Made by a program: the position numbers and the translations under genes. The notes beneath the pieces were generated by a model. The model ran no database searches. It was not told where the DNA came from and saw only the letters and a program-made list of their open reading frames with translations. A stretch of DNA of 64,000 bases from Marinagarivorans cellulosilyticus (GTDB lineage: Bacteria > Pseudomonadota > Gammaproteobacteria > Pseudomonadales > Cellvibrionaceae): NCBI RefSeq assembly GCF_021655555.1, contig NZ_AP023086.1, positions 2,510,685 to 2,574,684 on the forward strand. Reading direction: 5' to 3'. This document shows positions 1-7,840 of this stretch, piece after piece; position 1 is the stretch's first letter; each line of letters begins with the position of its first letter.

Positions 1-314
1 TTGATGGCGTAGAGCAAGGGTTTTATATCTAGGATCAGAAGGCCCGCCGCACGCGCTGCGCGAATGAAGCGCAGCCGGTTTAAAGCGCATTGATCGTATA
101 AACCGAAACCACCGGCGGAATGCTCGGGGCAAAGTACCAAATTTTCCAAGACGTAATTCCTGACGGTATGCACTGTGGTTAGCGCGGCTTTCGCCAGTTG
201 CGAGATCGTCAGGGGAAATTCAAGTGCCAGCCCATCGGCATCCATGAATGCCGCTAAGTCGGGGATCACCTCAAAGTATCGTGACACATCTTTTGACACG
301 GCGGCTTTTGACAT
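1..314 (-). CDS. merD: MerD-like mercury operon coregulator (partial, cut by window edge)
   Basis: MerR-family small regulator that in Tn21-type operons binds the mer operator and down-regulates or resets MerR-activated transcription. The visible 104 residues have an N-terminal extension of about 34 residues, then a winged-helix of MerD type: LTISQLAKAAL at about 35-45, TVHTVRNYVLENLV at about 48-60, GGFGLYD at about 68-74 and LRFIRAARAAG at about 81-91. ATG at 314 is preceded by GGAG eight bases upstream. It lies last in the mer operon, 20 bp after a 48-codon ORF. The reading frame is still open at base 1, so the C-terminus is unseen. The N-terminal extension is longer than in classic MerD; a later start would need GTG or TTG. 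Confidence 0.75.
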   Translation of the reverse strand, partial: MSKAAVSKDVSRYFEVIPDLAAFMDADGLALEFPLTISQLAKAALTTVHTVRNYVLENLVLCPEHSAGGFGLYDQCALNRLRFIRAARAAGLLILDIKPLLYAI

Positions 315-333
315 GGGTTTGTCTCCGTTCGTT

Positions 334-480
334 TCATACACTGCGGCTTGGTCGCAGCGCTTCCGTCATTTTTGCATCGGCTGGCCACGCCGAAGGAACG
401 ATTTCAACCTTGCTCAATCCATCCGCCAACGCAATGACCGTTGGGGCTTTCAGTGAATGCACGGCGGGTAACGTTCCCAT
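334..480 (-). CDS. Small ORF between merA and merD (48 aa), unknown
   Basis: ATG at 480 lies 11 bp after the merA stop and the frame ends at 334, 20 bp before merD, so it fits the operon spacing. The 48-residue product begins MGTLPAVHSL and has no membrane segment, Cys pair or other Hg-ligand motif. I do not recognise it. It may be a real small protein, a remnant of an extended merD leader, or a chance ORF. There is no strong ribosome binding site. Confidence 0.3.
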   Translation of the reverse strand: MGTLPAVHSLKAPTVIALADGLSKVEIVPSAWPADAKMTEALRPSRSV

Positions 481-491
481 GGTTTACTCAC

Positions 492-2165
492 TTATCCGGC
501 GCAGCAGGACAACTCTTTAACATCCTTGTTAAAGGTTTGCGCGCAGAGTTTTAAGCCTTCCACCATGGTCAGGTAAGGGAAAAGTTGGTCGGCTAATTCG
601 GTCACCGTCATACGGTTCCCGATGGCTAAAGCTGCACTCTGGATCAGTTCGCCGCCTTCGTGGGCCAGGATCCGTGCACCGATCAGGCGCCCACTAGCCT
701 TTTCAACCACCAGTTTGATAAAACCATCGGTTTCGAAATTGGCCAAGGCGCGCGGTACATTTTCCATCTCCAACACGCGGCTGTCAGTTGCAATGCCTTG
801 AGCTTTCGCTTGTTCTTCCGTGAGTCCAACGGTGGCCACTTGAGGATCGGTAAAGATCACTGCCGGCATGGTGGACAAGTCCAGTTTGGCGTCTCCACCC
901 GTCATATTAATACCGGCACGGCTTCCGGCGGCCGCGGCGACATAGACGAATTGTGACATGTTGCAGCAGTCTCCGGCGGCGAAAATACCGGGCACATTCG
1001 TTTCCATGCGTTCGTTAACAACGATTTCTCCCTTTTTGTTGGTCGTGACACCCACCGCGTCCAGATTGAGTTGGCGGGTATTGGCGTGTCGCCCGGTGCT
1101 TACCAGCAAACGATCGCAGCGTAGATCGCCAGCGTTAGTTTCCAATGTAAATTGGCTTCCATCGTGGGTCACCTTGGTAGCTTGCGTATTGTTTAATACT
1201 CGAATGCCTTCTTTTTCAAAACAGCCAGTGAGCTTTTCACCGAGCAAGGGATCTTCCCGATAAAGCAAGGTATGCCTTGCCAATACGGTCACTTCGCTGC
1301 CTAAACGCCGATAAGCCTGGGCAATTTCCAGCGCAACGACCGACGAGCCAATCACCACCAAGTGCTGCGGCAATTCCTGAGCAAACAGAGATTCGGTAGA
1401 CGTCCAATAAGGAGTTTCAGTTAAACCATCAATAGGAGGAATAGTTGGCGTGGAGCCCGTAGCGATCAGGATTTTATCGGCGTGAACTTCCTGCTCGGTT
1501 CCATCATTTTTTCTGACTATCAAGGTGCTGGCATTTTTAAATTGCGCCCAACCTTTAAGTAAACTAAGCGCAGGATTTGTCTCCAGAATATTCTGGTACT
1601 TTGCCGCGCGCAGCTCTTCGACCCGAGCGGTCTGCTGCTGAGTCAACAAGGCTCGACTCAATTGGGGCGCATGATTTTCCAGTCCGGCAAAAGGATTAAT
1701 GCGTTGCTGCTGAGCCAATTGAGCGGCGCGGATGAGAATTTTTGAGGGCACGCAGCCGACATTGACACAACAACCACCAATGACATCGGCGCCTTCGATG
1801 AGGGTGACCTTGGCACCACCTTCAGCGGCTTTGATAGCACAGGCAAAAGCGCCGGAACCCGTACCGATAATCGCCACGTGTTGAGTTTGGTTGCTTTCAG
1901 TGTTGCTTGCATTTTCGTTGTCACAGCAGTCGTTCGGTGAAGTATTTTCTTTTGCAATGTCAGCGGATTCTTTTGCGATATAACCGAGATATTCAATTGC
2001 TCGGATGAGATCGGTTACACTGACCCCATCCTTTGCGGTGATCGCTGCGCTGGCGTTTTCATAAGATATTTCAACCTTAATCACGCCTTCGATCGCATCG
2101 AGAGCTTCTTTAACGTGGGCGACGCAACTTGGACAGGTCATCCCTTCTATCGATAGTAAGATCAT
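492..2165 (-). CDS. merA: Mercuric reductase MerA
   Basis: Cytoplasmic FAD-dependent reductase of Hg(II) to volatile Hg(0) using NADPH. The 557 residues carry an N-terminal HMA domain with the metal motif GMTCPSC (Cys11, Cys14), a short linker, then the pyridine nucleotide-disulfide oxidoreductase fold. The FAD-binding start is GTGSGAFACAIKAAEGG (about 101-117), the redox-active disulfide is CVNVGC (Cys133, Cys138), and the C-terminal vicinal pair is Cys554-Cys555, which hands Hg(II) to the active site. A second extra Cys precedes the redox motif (Cys132-Cys133). Length is normal for MerA with one HMA domain. It follows merC by 37 bp in the mer operon and is expected to be Hg-induced through MerR. 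Confidence 0.97.
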   Translation of the reverse strand: MILLSIEGMTCPSCVAHVKEALDAIEGVIKVEISYENASAAITAKDGVSVTDLIRAIEYLGYIAKESADIAKENTSPNDCCDNENASNTESNQTQHVAIIGTGSGAFACAIKAAEGGAKVTLIEGADVIGGCCVNVGCVPSKILIRAAQLAQQQRINPFAGLENHAPQLSRALLTQQQTARVEELRAAKYQNILETNPALSLLKGWAQFKNASTLIVRKNDGTEQEVHADKILIATGSTPTIPPIDGLTETPYWTSTESLFAQELPQHLVVIGSSVVALEIAQAYRRLGSEVTVLARHTLLYREDPLLGEKLTGCFEKEGIRVLNNTQATKVTHDGSQFTLETNAGDLRCDRLLVSTGRHANTRQLNLDAVGVTTNKKGEIVVNERMETNVPGIFAAGDCCNMSQFVYVAAAAGSRAGINMTGGDAKLDLSTMPAVIFTDPQVATVGLTEEQAKAQGIATDSRVLEMENVPRALANFETDGFIKLVVEKASGRLIGARILAHEGGELIQSAALAIGNRMTVTELADQLFPYLTMVEGLKLCAQTFNKDVKELSCCAG

Positions 2166-2202
2166 TCGTTTTCCTCAAATAGTAGTCAGGCATTGCGTCG
2201 TG

Positions 2203-2622
2203 TTAAACCGCACAGCTGTCATCATCACAGCGTTTATTCGCCGGTGAAAAAATATCCCAAATCGATACGGCAACCATCAGGCCTAATGCTGAATAGGTGA
2301 CATAGCTGCTCCAACCGTATTGAAACCAGGGGTAAAGCGACAGAAGTAGTAATATCGGGCCGATCATACCGAGCACACTGCGGTGCCATTGCCGGTGGCT
2401 GAACCAGCCAAGCCCATTGAGTACCAGGGCTATCCAGGCAAACAGTGGTAGTAGTGTGTTAACAAACAAACCTTCCCATTGGCTCAGAAAACCCAACCCG
2501 ACCGCAGCGCCCAGGCTGGCGATGGCCGGGAAACACATGGCGCATCCCATAGCAGAAACCAGCGCGCCCAATGAGCTAATTTTATCGCCGAAACGGGTCA
2601 GTAACTGTATTAGCATTTCCAT
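2203..2622 (-). CDS. merC: Inner-membrane mercury transporter MerC
   Basis: Hg(II) uptake protein with four predicted membrane helices, 139 residues. The MerC signature is clear: SAMGCAMCFPAIASLGAAVGL near residues 23-43 with the Cys pair that binds Hg, followed by GLGWFSHRQW and GMIGP in the middle. A C-terminal hydrophilic tail holds another Cys pair (CDDDSC). ATG at 2622 follows the merP stop by 3 bp, so the two are probably translationally coupled. MerC is an accessory or alternative importer alongside MerT, as in Tn21. Confidence 0.93.
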   Translation of the reverse strand: MEMLIQLLTRFGDKISSLGALVSAMGCAMCFPAIASLGAAVGLGFLSQWEGLFVNTLLPLFAWIALVLNGLGWFSHRQWHRSVLGMIGPILLLLSLYPWFQYGWSSYVTYSALGLMVAVSIWDIFSPANKRCDDDSCAV

Positions 2623-2625
2623 GTT

Positions 2626-2901
2626 TTACTCTTTGAGCGTTGACGGATAACCCGCGTTAGTGGTGGCTTCGGTCAGTGCTTTTACCGTGGTTTTTTCGTC
2701 GTCAAAAGTGACTACTGCCAATTTTGTTTCAAAGGTGACTTCAGCTTTACTCACACCCTCAACTTTTTTTAAGGCCTTTTTGACCGTAAATGGGCAGGTC
2801 ACACAGTTCATGGTTGGGACTTCCAAAGTAACTGTTTTCGGCGCAGCAAAAGCGGTCAGGCTGGTCAGAGCTAGCAAAAACAACAAGGCAATTTTCTTCA
2901 T
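2626..2901 (-). CDS. merP: Periplasmic mercury-binding protein MerP
   Basis: Periplasmic Hg(II) scavenger that passes the ion to MerT. The 91 residues start with a signal peptide (MKKIALLFLLALTSLTAFAA) and continue as a single HMA ferredoxin-like domain with the metal site TMNCVTCP (about residues 30-37). It lies between merT (55 bp upstream) and merC (3 bp downstream) in the mer operon. Length and architecture are standard. Confidence 0.96.
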   Translation of the reverse strand: MKKIALLFLLALTSLTAFAAPKTVTLEVPTMNCVTCPFTVKKALKKVEGVSKAEVTFETKLAVVTFDDEKTTVKALTEATTNAGYPSTLKE

Positions 2902-2956
2902 AATTTTCTCCAGTAACGTAATAAGTCATTAATAAAAGTGAGCGGTAAGAAAGTGT

Positions 2957-3304
2957 TCAGGTAAACCAAACAATCCAATAATTACTGGTGACTAACACCA
3001 ACGCAGTCAGCGCCGTTAACCAAAAGATCACCTGCCGTCGTTTTCTCACTTGAGGAACTGCACAGGCGGTGCCTGGCTCGCACGGCTCAACGGGGCGATA
3101 GACCTTCCAGCCAGCAAATCCAAATAAGGCTAAAACCAGCAGGATAAAAATGGGGCGGTACGGTTCTAACAAGGTTAAATTACCAATCCAGGAGCCACTC
3201 ACTCCTAACAGCAACAAGACGAAAGGACCAGCGCAGCACAGGCCAGCGCCAACAGCGGCAATCACGCCGCCAATAAGGGGTAGATTGGTTTCTTTCTGGG
3301 ACAC
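2957..3304 (-). CDS. merT: Mercuric ion transporter MerT
   Basis: Inner-membrane importer of Hg(II), 115 residues and three predicted helices. The first helix holds the paired cysteines in GLCCAGPF, and a cytoplasmic loop between helices 2 and 3 holds CEPGTAC, the second Cys pair expected for MerT. The start is GTG at 3304, preceded by AGGAG at good spacing. It is the first gene after the mer promoter and directly upstream of merP. Confidence 0.95.
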   Translation of the reverse strand: MSQKETNLPLIGGVIAAVGAGLCCAGPFVLLLLGVSGSWIGNLTLLEPYRPIFILLVLALFGFAGWKVYRPVEPCEPGTACAVPQVRKRRQVIFWLTALTALVLVTSNYWIVWFT

Positions 3305-3337
3305 GACTTACTCCTCTTATTTCAGCGTATGGAGCAA

Positions 3338-3368
3338 GTGTAAACTCCGTACCGATGTACGGAGTCAA
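3338..3368 (-). promoter_or_regulatory. mer promoter/operator (PmerT) with MerR dyad
   Basis: On the minus strand a -35 box TTGACT (3363-3368) and a -10-like TTACAC (3338-3343) are separated by 19 bp. The spacer contains the dyad ACTCCGTAC-CGAT-GTACGGAGT (3344-3365), essentially the Tn21-type MerR operator. The 19-bp spacer is the known hallmark of MerR-activated promoters, which MerR-Hg untwists. Here it lies downstream of merR rather than between divergent genes. Confidence 0.9.
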
Positions 3369-3397
3369 GCGTTTTTGTGATATCCGTGTAAAACTAA

Positions 3398-3784
3398 TTA
3401 AGGTTGCAGGGAGTCAATAATGGGACAATGTCCGTCATCGTTATTACTCTTACATTGCGTCAGTAATGCCCTAAGTGCACTTTCGAGTCGCGTCAGATCG
3501 TCAATTTTTTCCATGACGGAGCTAAGTTTATATTCAGCCAATTCCTGAACCTGAGCACATGGGCGGTCATTCAAGCTTAACAGGTTGGCGATCTCTTCCA
3601 GGGTAAACCCCAACTCTTGCGCCCGCTTTATGAAGCGAATGCGATTAACCGTTTCATCGGGATAATGGCGGTAGCCCAACTCGGGTTTTGGCGGTTGCTC
3701 TATTAATCCACGACGCTCATAAAAGCGAACCGTTTCTATATTGATAGCCAGTTCTTTGGCAACGTTACTGATAGTTCTTGTCAT
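3398..3784 (-). CDS. merR: Hg(II)-responsive regulator MerR
   Basis: Metal-sensing repressor/activator of the mer operon. It has an N-terminal winged helix (ISNVAKELAINIETVRFYERRGLI), a coiled-coil dimer helix, and the three Hg-binding cysteines in family positions: one in RPCAQVQELAEYKL and two in QCKSNNDDGHCPI. I choose ATG 3784 because GAGG lies seven bases upstream; an in-frame ATG at 3790 overlaps the tnpS stop (ATGA) and has no room for a ribosome binding site. Unusually for proteobacterial mer, merR is co-directional with merTPCAD and sits directly behind tnpS, so it may be transcribed with the recombinase gene. Confidence 0.95.
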   Translation of the reverse strand: MTRTISNVAKELAINIETVRFYERRGLIEQPPKPELGYRHYPDETVNRIRFIKRAQELGFTLEEIANLLSLNDRPCAQVQELAEYKLSSVMEKIDDLTRLESALRALLTQCKSNNDDGHCPIIDSLQP

Positions 3785-3786
3785 GT

Positions 3787-4809
3787 TCATACCTCTTTTA
3801 CCCTAACGGTATCTATAAGAACCGCCATTTTCTCCATCAATATATGGGTAGCGTTATTGGAGAGTTGCTGTCCTTCCTCAATATACTCCCAGACGGTGGC
3901 ATCGCTCTTCCATCCACCTTGTTTTTTGATCAACTCAAAATCGACTCGCTCTCGGGCTGCCGATGTGGATAAACCACGCCGAAAGCTATGGCTACTCAAG
4001 TCCGGTACGAAATTGAACTGACAGGCGCTTCCCAGAGTCTTGAGTAATTCATTAACGGCACCGGGATTCAACGTTTTAGGCTGAATCTTATCCCAGCGAT
4101 TAATGGGGCGAAAAACCGGACCTTCATTGATGTCAGCCAATTCTATCCAGTTCTTCATGGCCGTAGCAGGACAGCAGTTTGGTGCACCGAAAGGTAATGC
4201 TCGCACTAAGCCGGTGGCGTGTTGATCAGTCTTCGAACAAGGCAGCCGTATGAGAAGTCCTTCAGGTTCCCACACTAGATCACTAATTTTAATGGCCACC
4301 AATTCGCTACGACGAAAGGCGCCAAAAAAACCGGTCAACACTAGCGCGATATCCCTCAGTTTCTTTTTGGTGTCTGGCAATTGCCGCAAATGATTCACCA
4401 TTTGGGCGACGTGCTCCAAGCGCAATGCCTTGGCTTTGCGCTTGGGTTGGCCATGGGTACGACGAATGCCTTCCATGGTTTTGCGCACAAACGGATTACT
4501 TACCGGATCGATGATCCTTTGGTAATGATGCCATTGGCTAATTGCGGTAAGGTGCAGATCCAGGGTTCGGGGGTTAAGTGATTCGGCTCTGGCCAGCAGG
4601 TAACGCACCACCGTATCCCGATCCGTGGGCAGGCGGCCACCCCATTTTTCAAACTGCCGGATGGCGGATTGATACGCTTTGCGAGTATTGTCTGAGGTGG
4701 CTGCCTGGAGGTATTGCTGCAATGACTCGGCTTCCTGGCCTGTAACCTGGTTCGAGTCCTCATTACGTAACGATAGTTCAGTGACCATTATTGGCGATTT
4801 ACTGTTCAT
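3787..4809 (-). CDS. tnpS: Tyrosine recombinase, TnpS-type cointegrate resolvase
   Basis: Site-specific recombinase, 340 residues. It has an N-terminal SAM-like core-binding domain (about 25-115) and a C-terminal catalytic domain. Visible catalytic residues are Arg166/167 in FGAFRRSEL, His274 and Arg277 in HSFRRGL, Trp300 in place of the third His (GGWKS) and nucleophile Tyr309. It is transcribed divergently from a coiled-coil protein with a KfrA-type N-terminus across a 204-bp gap with a 13-bp inverted repeat. That is the tnpS-rst-tnpT arrangement of Tn4651/Tn5041 transposons, where TnpS resolves cointegrates. The assignment rests on this context; an unrelated phage-type integrase is the alternative. 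Confidence 0.8.
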   Translation of the reverse strand: MNSKSPIMVTELSLRNEDSNQVTGQEAESLQQYLQAATSDNTRKAYQSAIRQFEKWGGRLPTDRDTVVRYLLARAESLNPRTLDLHLTAISQWHHYQRIIDPVSNPFVRKTMEGIRRTHGQPKRKAKALRLEHVAQMVNHLRQLPDTKKKLRDIALVLTGFFGAFRRSELVAIKISDLVWEPEGLLIRLPCSKTDQHATGLVRALPFGAPNCCPATAMKNWIELADINEGPVFRPINRWDKIQPKTLNPGAVNELLKTLGSACQFNFVPDLSSHSFRRGLSTSAARERVDFELIKKQGGWKSDATVWEYIEEGQQLSNNATHILMEKMAVLIDTVRVKEV

Positions 4810-4888
4810 AAATAAGAATCCTATTGGAATCGCTGGAAAGGCAGCTATGTACCGATGTTACGGGTCGAAAATTTAAGGCTCAATTCAT

Positions 4889-4920
4889 TAACCTACGATA
4901 ACAATGATTATCGTAGGTTA
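4889..4920. repeat. 13-bp perfect inverted repeat between tnpS and tnpT (candidate rst core site)
   Basis: TAACCTACGATAA (4889-4901) and its exact complement TTATCGTAGGTTA (4908-4920) are separated by the 6-bp spacer CAATGA. A 6-8 bp spacer between inverted recombinase arms is typical of tyrosine recombinase core sites. The position, between divergent tnpS and tnpT, matches the rst resolution site of Tn4651-like transposons. It probably also overlaps their promoters. Confidence 0.75.
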
Positions 4921-5013
4921 GATATTTAAATTCAAACAATCTTGAAAAACACTAACATAATGTTATATTACGTATTATGTAATACGGTATTAAATAATCC
5001 GAGAGGAATCACC

Positions 5014-6063
5014 ATGGCCCGTGCCGGAGTCACTTATCACGATATCGCTAAAGCCGCTGAAGCCATTAAAACACACGGCCAGGAACCCACGGTGGATCGG
5101 GTGCGCGAACACCTGGGTACCGGCAGCAAAAGCACCATCGCGCCATTGCTCAAGCGTTGGCGGTCAGACAATGGGGAGGCGGCCGATGTCAGTGGACTGC
5201 CGAACGACCTCGTCGAGATGGTAATGTCCCTGCATGAGCGGGTACAGCAGATGGCCGACCACCGTATCGAACAGGCTCGCCAGGAATTCGATACTTTAAA
5301 TGAAGAGCTCCGCAAAGAGTTGACCCATGCCAACAACACCATCGCACAACTTACTTCCCGCCAACAGGATCTGGACGACCAGATAGCAAGAATTACCGAG
5401 GAAAAAAGCCTGCAAGATAAGTCCCTGGAAGGCGCACGTGTCAGCCTGGCAAAGGCCGAGTTTCAGCGGGACGACGCTCTTACGCGAGCCAACGACTTGA
5501 AGGAGAGTGTCAGTGAACTCAAGCAAGAAAACCGGGATATTCGCGATCATTTCGAACATTACCAGCAGCGCACCGCCGAAGATCGCCAGCAGGAGCGCGA
5601 ACAATTCCGTTCAGTTAACCAGGGGCTGAAGGATCAGATCCAGGATCTGCAACACCGGCTAACCCATGCTGAGTCGAGAGCGTCAGAGCTGTTTGACGCC
5701 AATGTGCAGTTACAACGACATGCCGATGAATTAAAACAGGCCAATGCGGCGCTAAACAGCGACCTGAAGGGAAAGATAGAAGATATCCAGAACCTGAAAC
5801 ACGAGCTTGAAGAAATCGTGACAAGGTGCCGGGAATACCAGCATAGAAATGATCAATTGGCGGAAAACATGGCCGTGCTTACCACTCAGAAAGCTGATGT
5901 CGATAAGCAAGTGGCCGTCTTATCCCAAACTCTGGAGACCACAAAAACCGAATTGAAAACCACCCAGGATAAAGCAGCGCTTCTGACCGACGAGAATAAG
6001 GTCATTCTTCAGGAAAAAGCCGTGATCCAAGGTCAATTTAAACAGCTCCAGGGTTCGCTGTAG
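5014..6063 (+). CDS. tnpT: TnpT-like coiled-coil DNA-binding resolution accessory protein
   Basis: 349 residues. The N-terminal ~80 residues match the plasmid KfrA-type DNA-binding domain (TYHDIAKAAEAIKTHGQEPTV, then GSKSTIAPLLKRW). The rest, about 85-345, is an almost unbroken heptad-rich coiled coil with high Gln/Glu/Lys content. Tn4651 and Tn5041 TnpT have this layout, bind the rst inverted repeat and help TnpS resolve cointegrates. ATG 5014 is chosen for its upstream GAGAGGA; the open frame extends 24 codons further upstream without a better start. A free-standing KfrA-like plasmid protein is the alternative, but the divergent recombinase argues for TnpT. Confidence 0.8.
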   Translation: MARAGVTYHDIAKAAEAIKTHGQEPTVDRVREHLGTGSKSTIAPLLKRWRSDNGEAADVSGLPNDLVEMVMSLHERVQQMADHRIEQARQEFDTLNEELRKELTHANNTIAQLTSRQQDLDDQIARITEEKSLQDKSLEGARVSLAKAEFQRDDALTRANDLKESVSELKQENRDIRDHFEHYQQRTAEDRQQEREQFRSVNQGLKDQIQDLQHRLTHAESRASELFDANVQLQRHADELKQANAALNSDLKGKIEDIQNLKHELEEIVTRCREYQHRNDQLAENMAVLTTQKADVDKQVAVLSQTLETTKTELKTTQDKAALLTDENKVILQEKAVIQGQFKQLQGSL

Positions 6064-6151
6064 CCGGCAGCTTAATGGAGGAATCTCATCAAATTTGTCA
6101 TTTCTTCCACTTGAAGCTTCTGTGCTTCTTCACATCAAGGATCTTTTGCCA

Positions 6152-6484
6152 ATGAATCTGCTGTCAATTTTCGCATTATTTGTAATTACTGCGGTTGCTG
6201 AAATTGTAGGTTGTTACCTGCCGTGGCTAGTACTGAAACAGAACAAGTCGGTGTGGTTGTTAATTCCAGCTGCGCTCTCGTTGGCGTTATTTGCATGGCT
6301 GTTGACGCTTCACCCAACGGCGGCAGGTCGCACTTATGCTGCTTATGCGGGCATATATCTGGTCGCTGCTCTCTTCTGGTTGTGTATTGTTGACGGAGTG
6401 GCGCTCACCCGTTGGGACATGGCGGGGGCTTTGGTCGCATTGGTAGGGGTTACCATCATCGTTATACAGCCAACGGCCGGTTAA
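6152..6484 (+). CDS. ynfA: YnfA/UPF0060 family small membrane protein
   Basis: 110-residue integral membrane protein with four predicted helices. It matches the YnfA family in length and key stretches (VAEIVGCYLPWLVL near the first helix, AAYAGIYLVAALFWL in the third, WDMAGALVALVGVTIIV at the end). The family resembles SMR drug exporters, and members have been linked to drug efflux; the substrate is not known here. ATG 6152 has AAGGA upstream at a rather long spacing. It follows tnpT by 88 bp in the same direction and may be transposon cargo. Confidence 0.9.
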   Translation: MNLLSIFALFVITAVAEIVGCYLPWLVLKQNKSVWLLIPAALSLALFAWLLTLHPTAAGRTYAAYAGIYLVAALFWLCIVDGVALTRWDMAGALVALVGVTIIVIQPTAG

Positions 6485-7161
6485 GCAAAAGTGCCATAAT
6501 GTTAAATTATATCAACCACTTATGCTTGAAGTGGCTAAATCCAGCGCTTTTACCGGCCGGATCTCTGATTGGCGCTATATTTACCTTCTGTAAGGCCTGC
6601 ATTAGCCCACGGCGTAATTGCTATGCTCAGGCAAACTGCGGGGCGAAAAAATAGGGGAAGCGCTTTTCGAGGCAGAGTAAGCGCCCCAAGATTTATAGTC
6701 ATACTCGTTCCATTTTTGGTTCACGGCTCAAAGGTTATTTGGTGGCATTTACTCCCAGATGTCACTTCGAGCGGTTTTTATTATCGACGCGCTAATAGGA
6801 TTGAAGCGCGAAGGCTACCAATGAGTATAGAACTCGTTCAGTTTTTGTTGTGCCTGCGATATATCTTTTTGAAATGAGTTACGCTATCTGCCTGCCAAAA
6901 TAGTCTTTAACTTTTGATAGTGACATAGCGACGGTATTCCCTATCGGTGTTCCTCGAAAGTATCCATCCTCATCTCAGTGTCGATTCAGTTAAAGGTTTT
7001 GGGGGTTCACTTTCGAACGATTAAGTTGACATCGTCTTTGGGGCATTGTGGCTATCTCCTCGAAAAGTCTACTCAATTGTGGATGGACTTTTTACGTATT
7101 TATAGTTGATGATTGGAATATGGAAAATGTCTGGATACCAAAAATACTAAAGGAAAAAATT
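6485..7161. other. Gene-poor gap with no convincing gene
   Basis: No open frame here has a plausible start, ribosome binding site or recognisable protein. A short hairpin (CCACTT...AAGTGG, about 6517-6537) lacks a T tract. At 7001 a GGGGGTTCAC...GATTAAG stretch vaguely resembles a Tn3-family terminal repeat but is only about 25 bp and has no partner. The gap could be a decayed transposon end. Confidence 0.5.
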
Positions 7162-7353
7162 ATGAGTAAGCTATTGCTGAATTTATGGTGGATCTTTGCT
7201 GGCATAGCTTTGATTACCAGTATCTATTTTTTCAAAACGCACGGTACAACCTTCCTTATAATATCGATGAGCTTTTGCATCCTAGCCGGACTTTCTTACG
7301 GTTTCGCGCCGCTATTTGCGAGGAAGTGGTTACAAAAGCAACCAGAAGCTTAG
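7162..7353 (+). CDS. Small two-helix membrane protein, unknown
   Basis: 63 residues, starting at ATG 7162 with AAAGGA upstream. Two hydrophobic helices (about 4-22 and 29-48) are followed by a basic tail ending ARKWLQKQPEA. No family recognised. It begins a short run of three same-strand genes that ends with a secreted nuclease, so a role alongside that nuclease is possible but only a guess. Confidence 0.6.
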   Translation: MSKLLLNLWWIFAGIALITSIYFFKTHGTTFLIISMSFCILAGLSYGFAPLFARKWLQKQPEA

Positions 7354-7368
7354 AGGGGAACATTGGAA

Positions 7369-7818
7369 ATGACCAAATTGTATAAAGTAGTTGTCAGAGA
7401 GTGTGGGTCGATCATTCGAGATGGAAGTACTACCGATACCGCCATGTGCCCAGAAAGCTTCGATAACAACGGCCCTGGTCGCCTAGGTGATTACCTTAGC
7501 CCAAAACCACCCAGGGGCCTCGTAGCAAAGACTTTGAAGCAGCACATGTTCACAGCTAATGCAGAGGGTCGCCCAGCACTAAACGGCGAAGGAAAAAAAT
7601 ATGGAAGTGGTCCTCCTTCCAGAGTTCTTTGGAAATTAGCCGTTTTACCAGACTTGGTTCGACTCTTGCGCGAAGAATCTGGCTCAGAATATGTCATTGA
7701 TTCTCGGGCACTAGGGGTTATTAATGGTCAATATGTGGTTGATGTTGATGAATCAGTTTTGGATTTAGATTACGAATCACAGCCACTGCTTCGTGGATTT
7801 TATAGAGAAAATGCATAG
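7369..7818 (+). CDS. Hypothetical protein (149 aa)
   Basis: Soluble 149-residue protein beginning MTKLYKVVVREC, with no signal peptide or membrane helix and a strongly acidic C-terminal third. I recognise no domain. It follows the small membrane protein by 15 bp and precedes the HNH nuclease gene by 22 bp, so the three look like one operon. The start context TTGGAAATG is shared with the next gene. Confidence 0.65.
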   Translation: MTKLYKVVVRECGSIIRDGSTTDTAMCPESFDNNGPGRLGDYLSPKPPRGLVAKTLKQHMFTANAEGRPALNGEGKKYGSGPPSRVLWKLAVLPDLVRLLREESGSEYVIDSRALGVINGQYVVDVDESVLDLDYESQPLLRGFYRENA

Positions 7819-7840
7819 ATAGGAAAATACGAGGTTGGAA

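Larger units (their letters stand above)
1..6484. mobile_element. Tn4651/Tn5041-like mercury transposon segment (mer + tnpS/tnpT), partial
   Basis: A full mer operon is physically joined to a divergent tnpS/tnpT resolution module, an arrangement known from Tn3-family transposons of the Tn4651/Tn5041 group. The transposase tnpA and the terminal inverted repeats are not identifiable in the window. They could lie left of base 1 or be lost. The right limit is uncertain; ynfA is included because it follows tnpT in the same direction before a gene-poor gap. Probably nested inside the ICE. Confidence 0.55.

Noticed and set aside
6569..6877. 102-codon plus-strand frame after ynfA
   Set aside because: Basic, disordered-looking translation with no ribosome binding site or family. 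Treated as non-coding or decayed sequence.
7001..7025. GGGGG...TTAAG stretch resembling a Tn3-family terminal repeat
   Set aside because: Too short, no 38-50 bp match to a known end that I can confirm, and no partner repeat found in the window.
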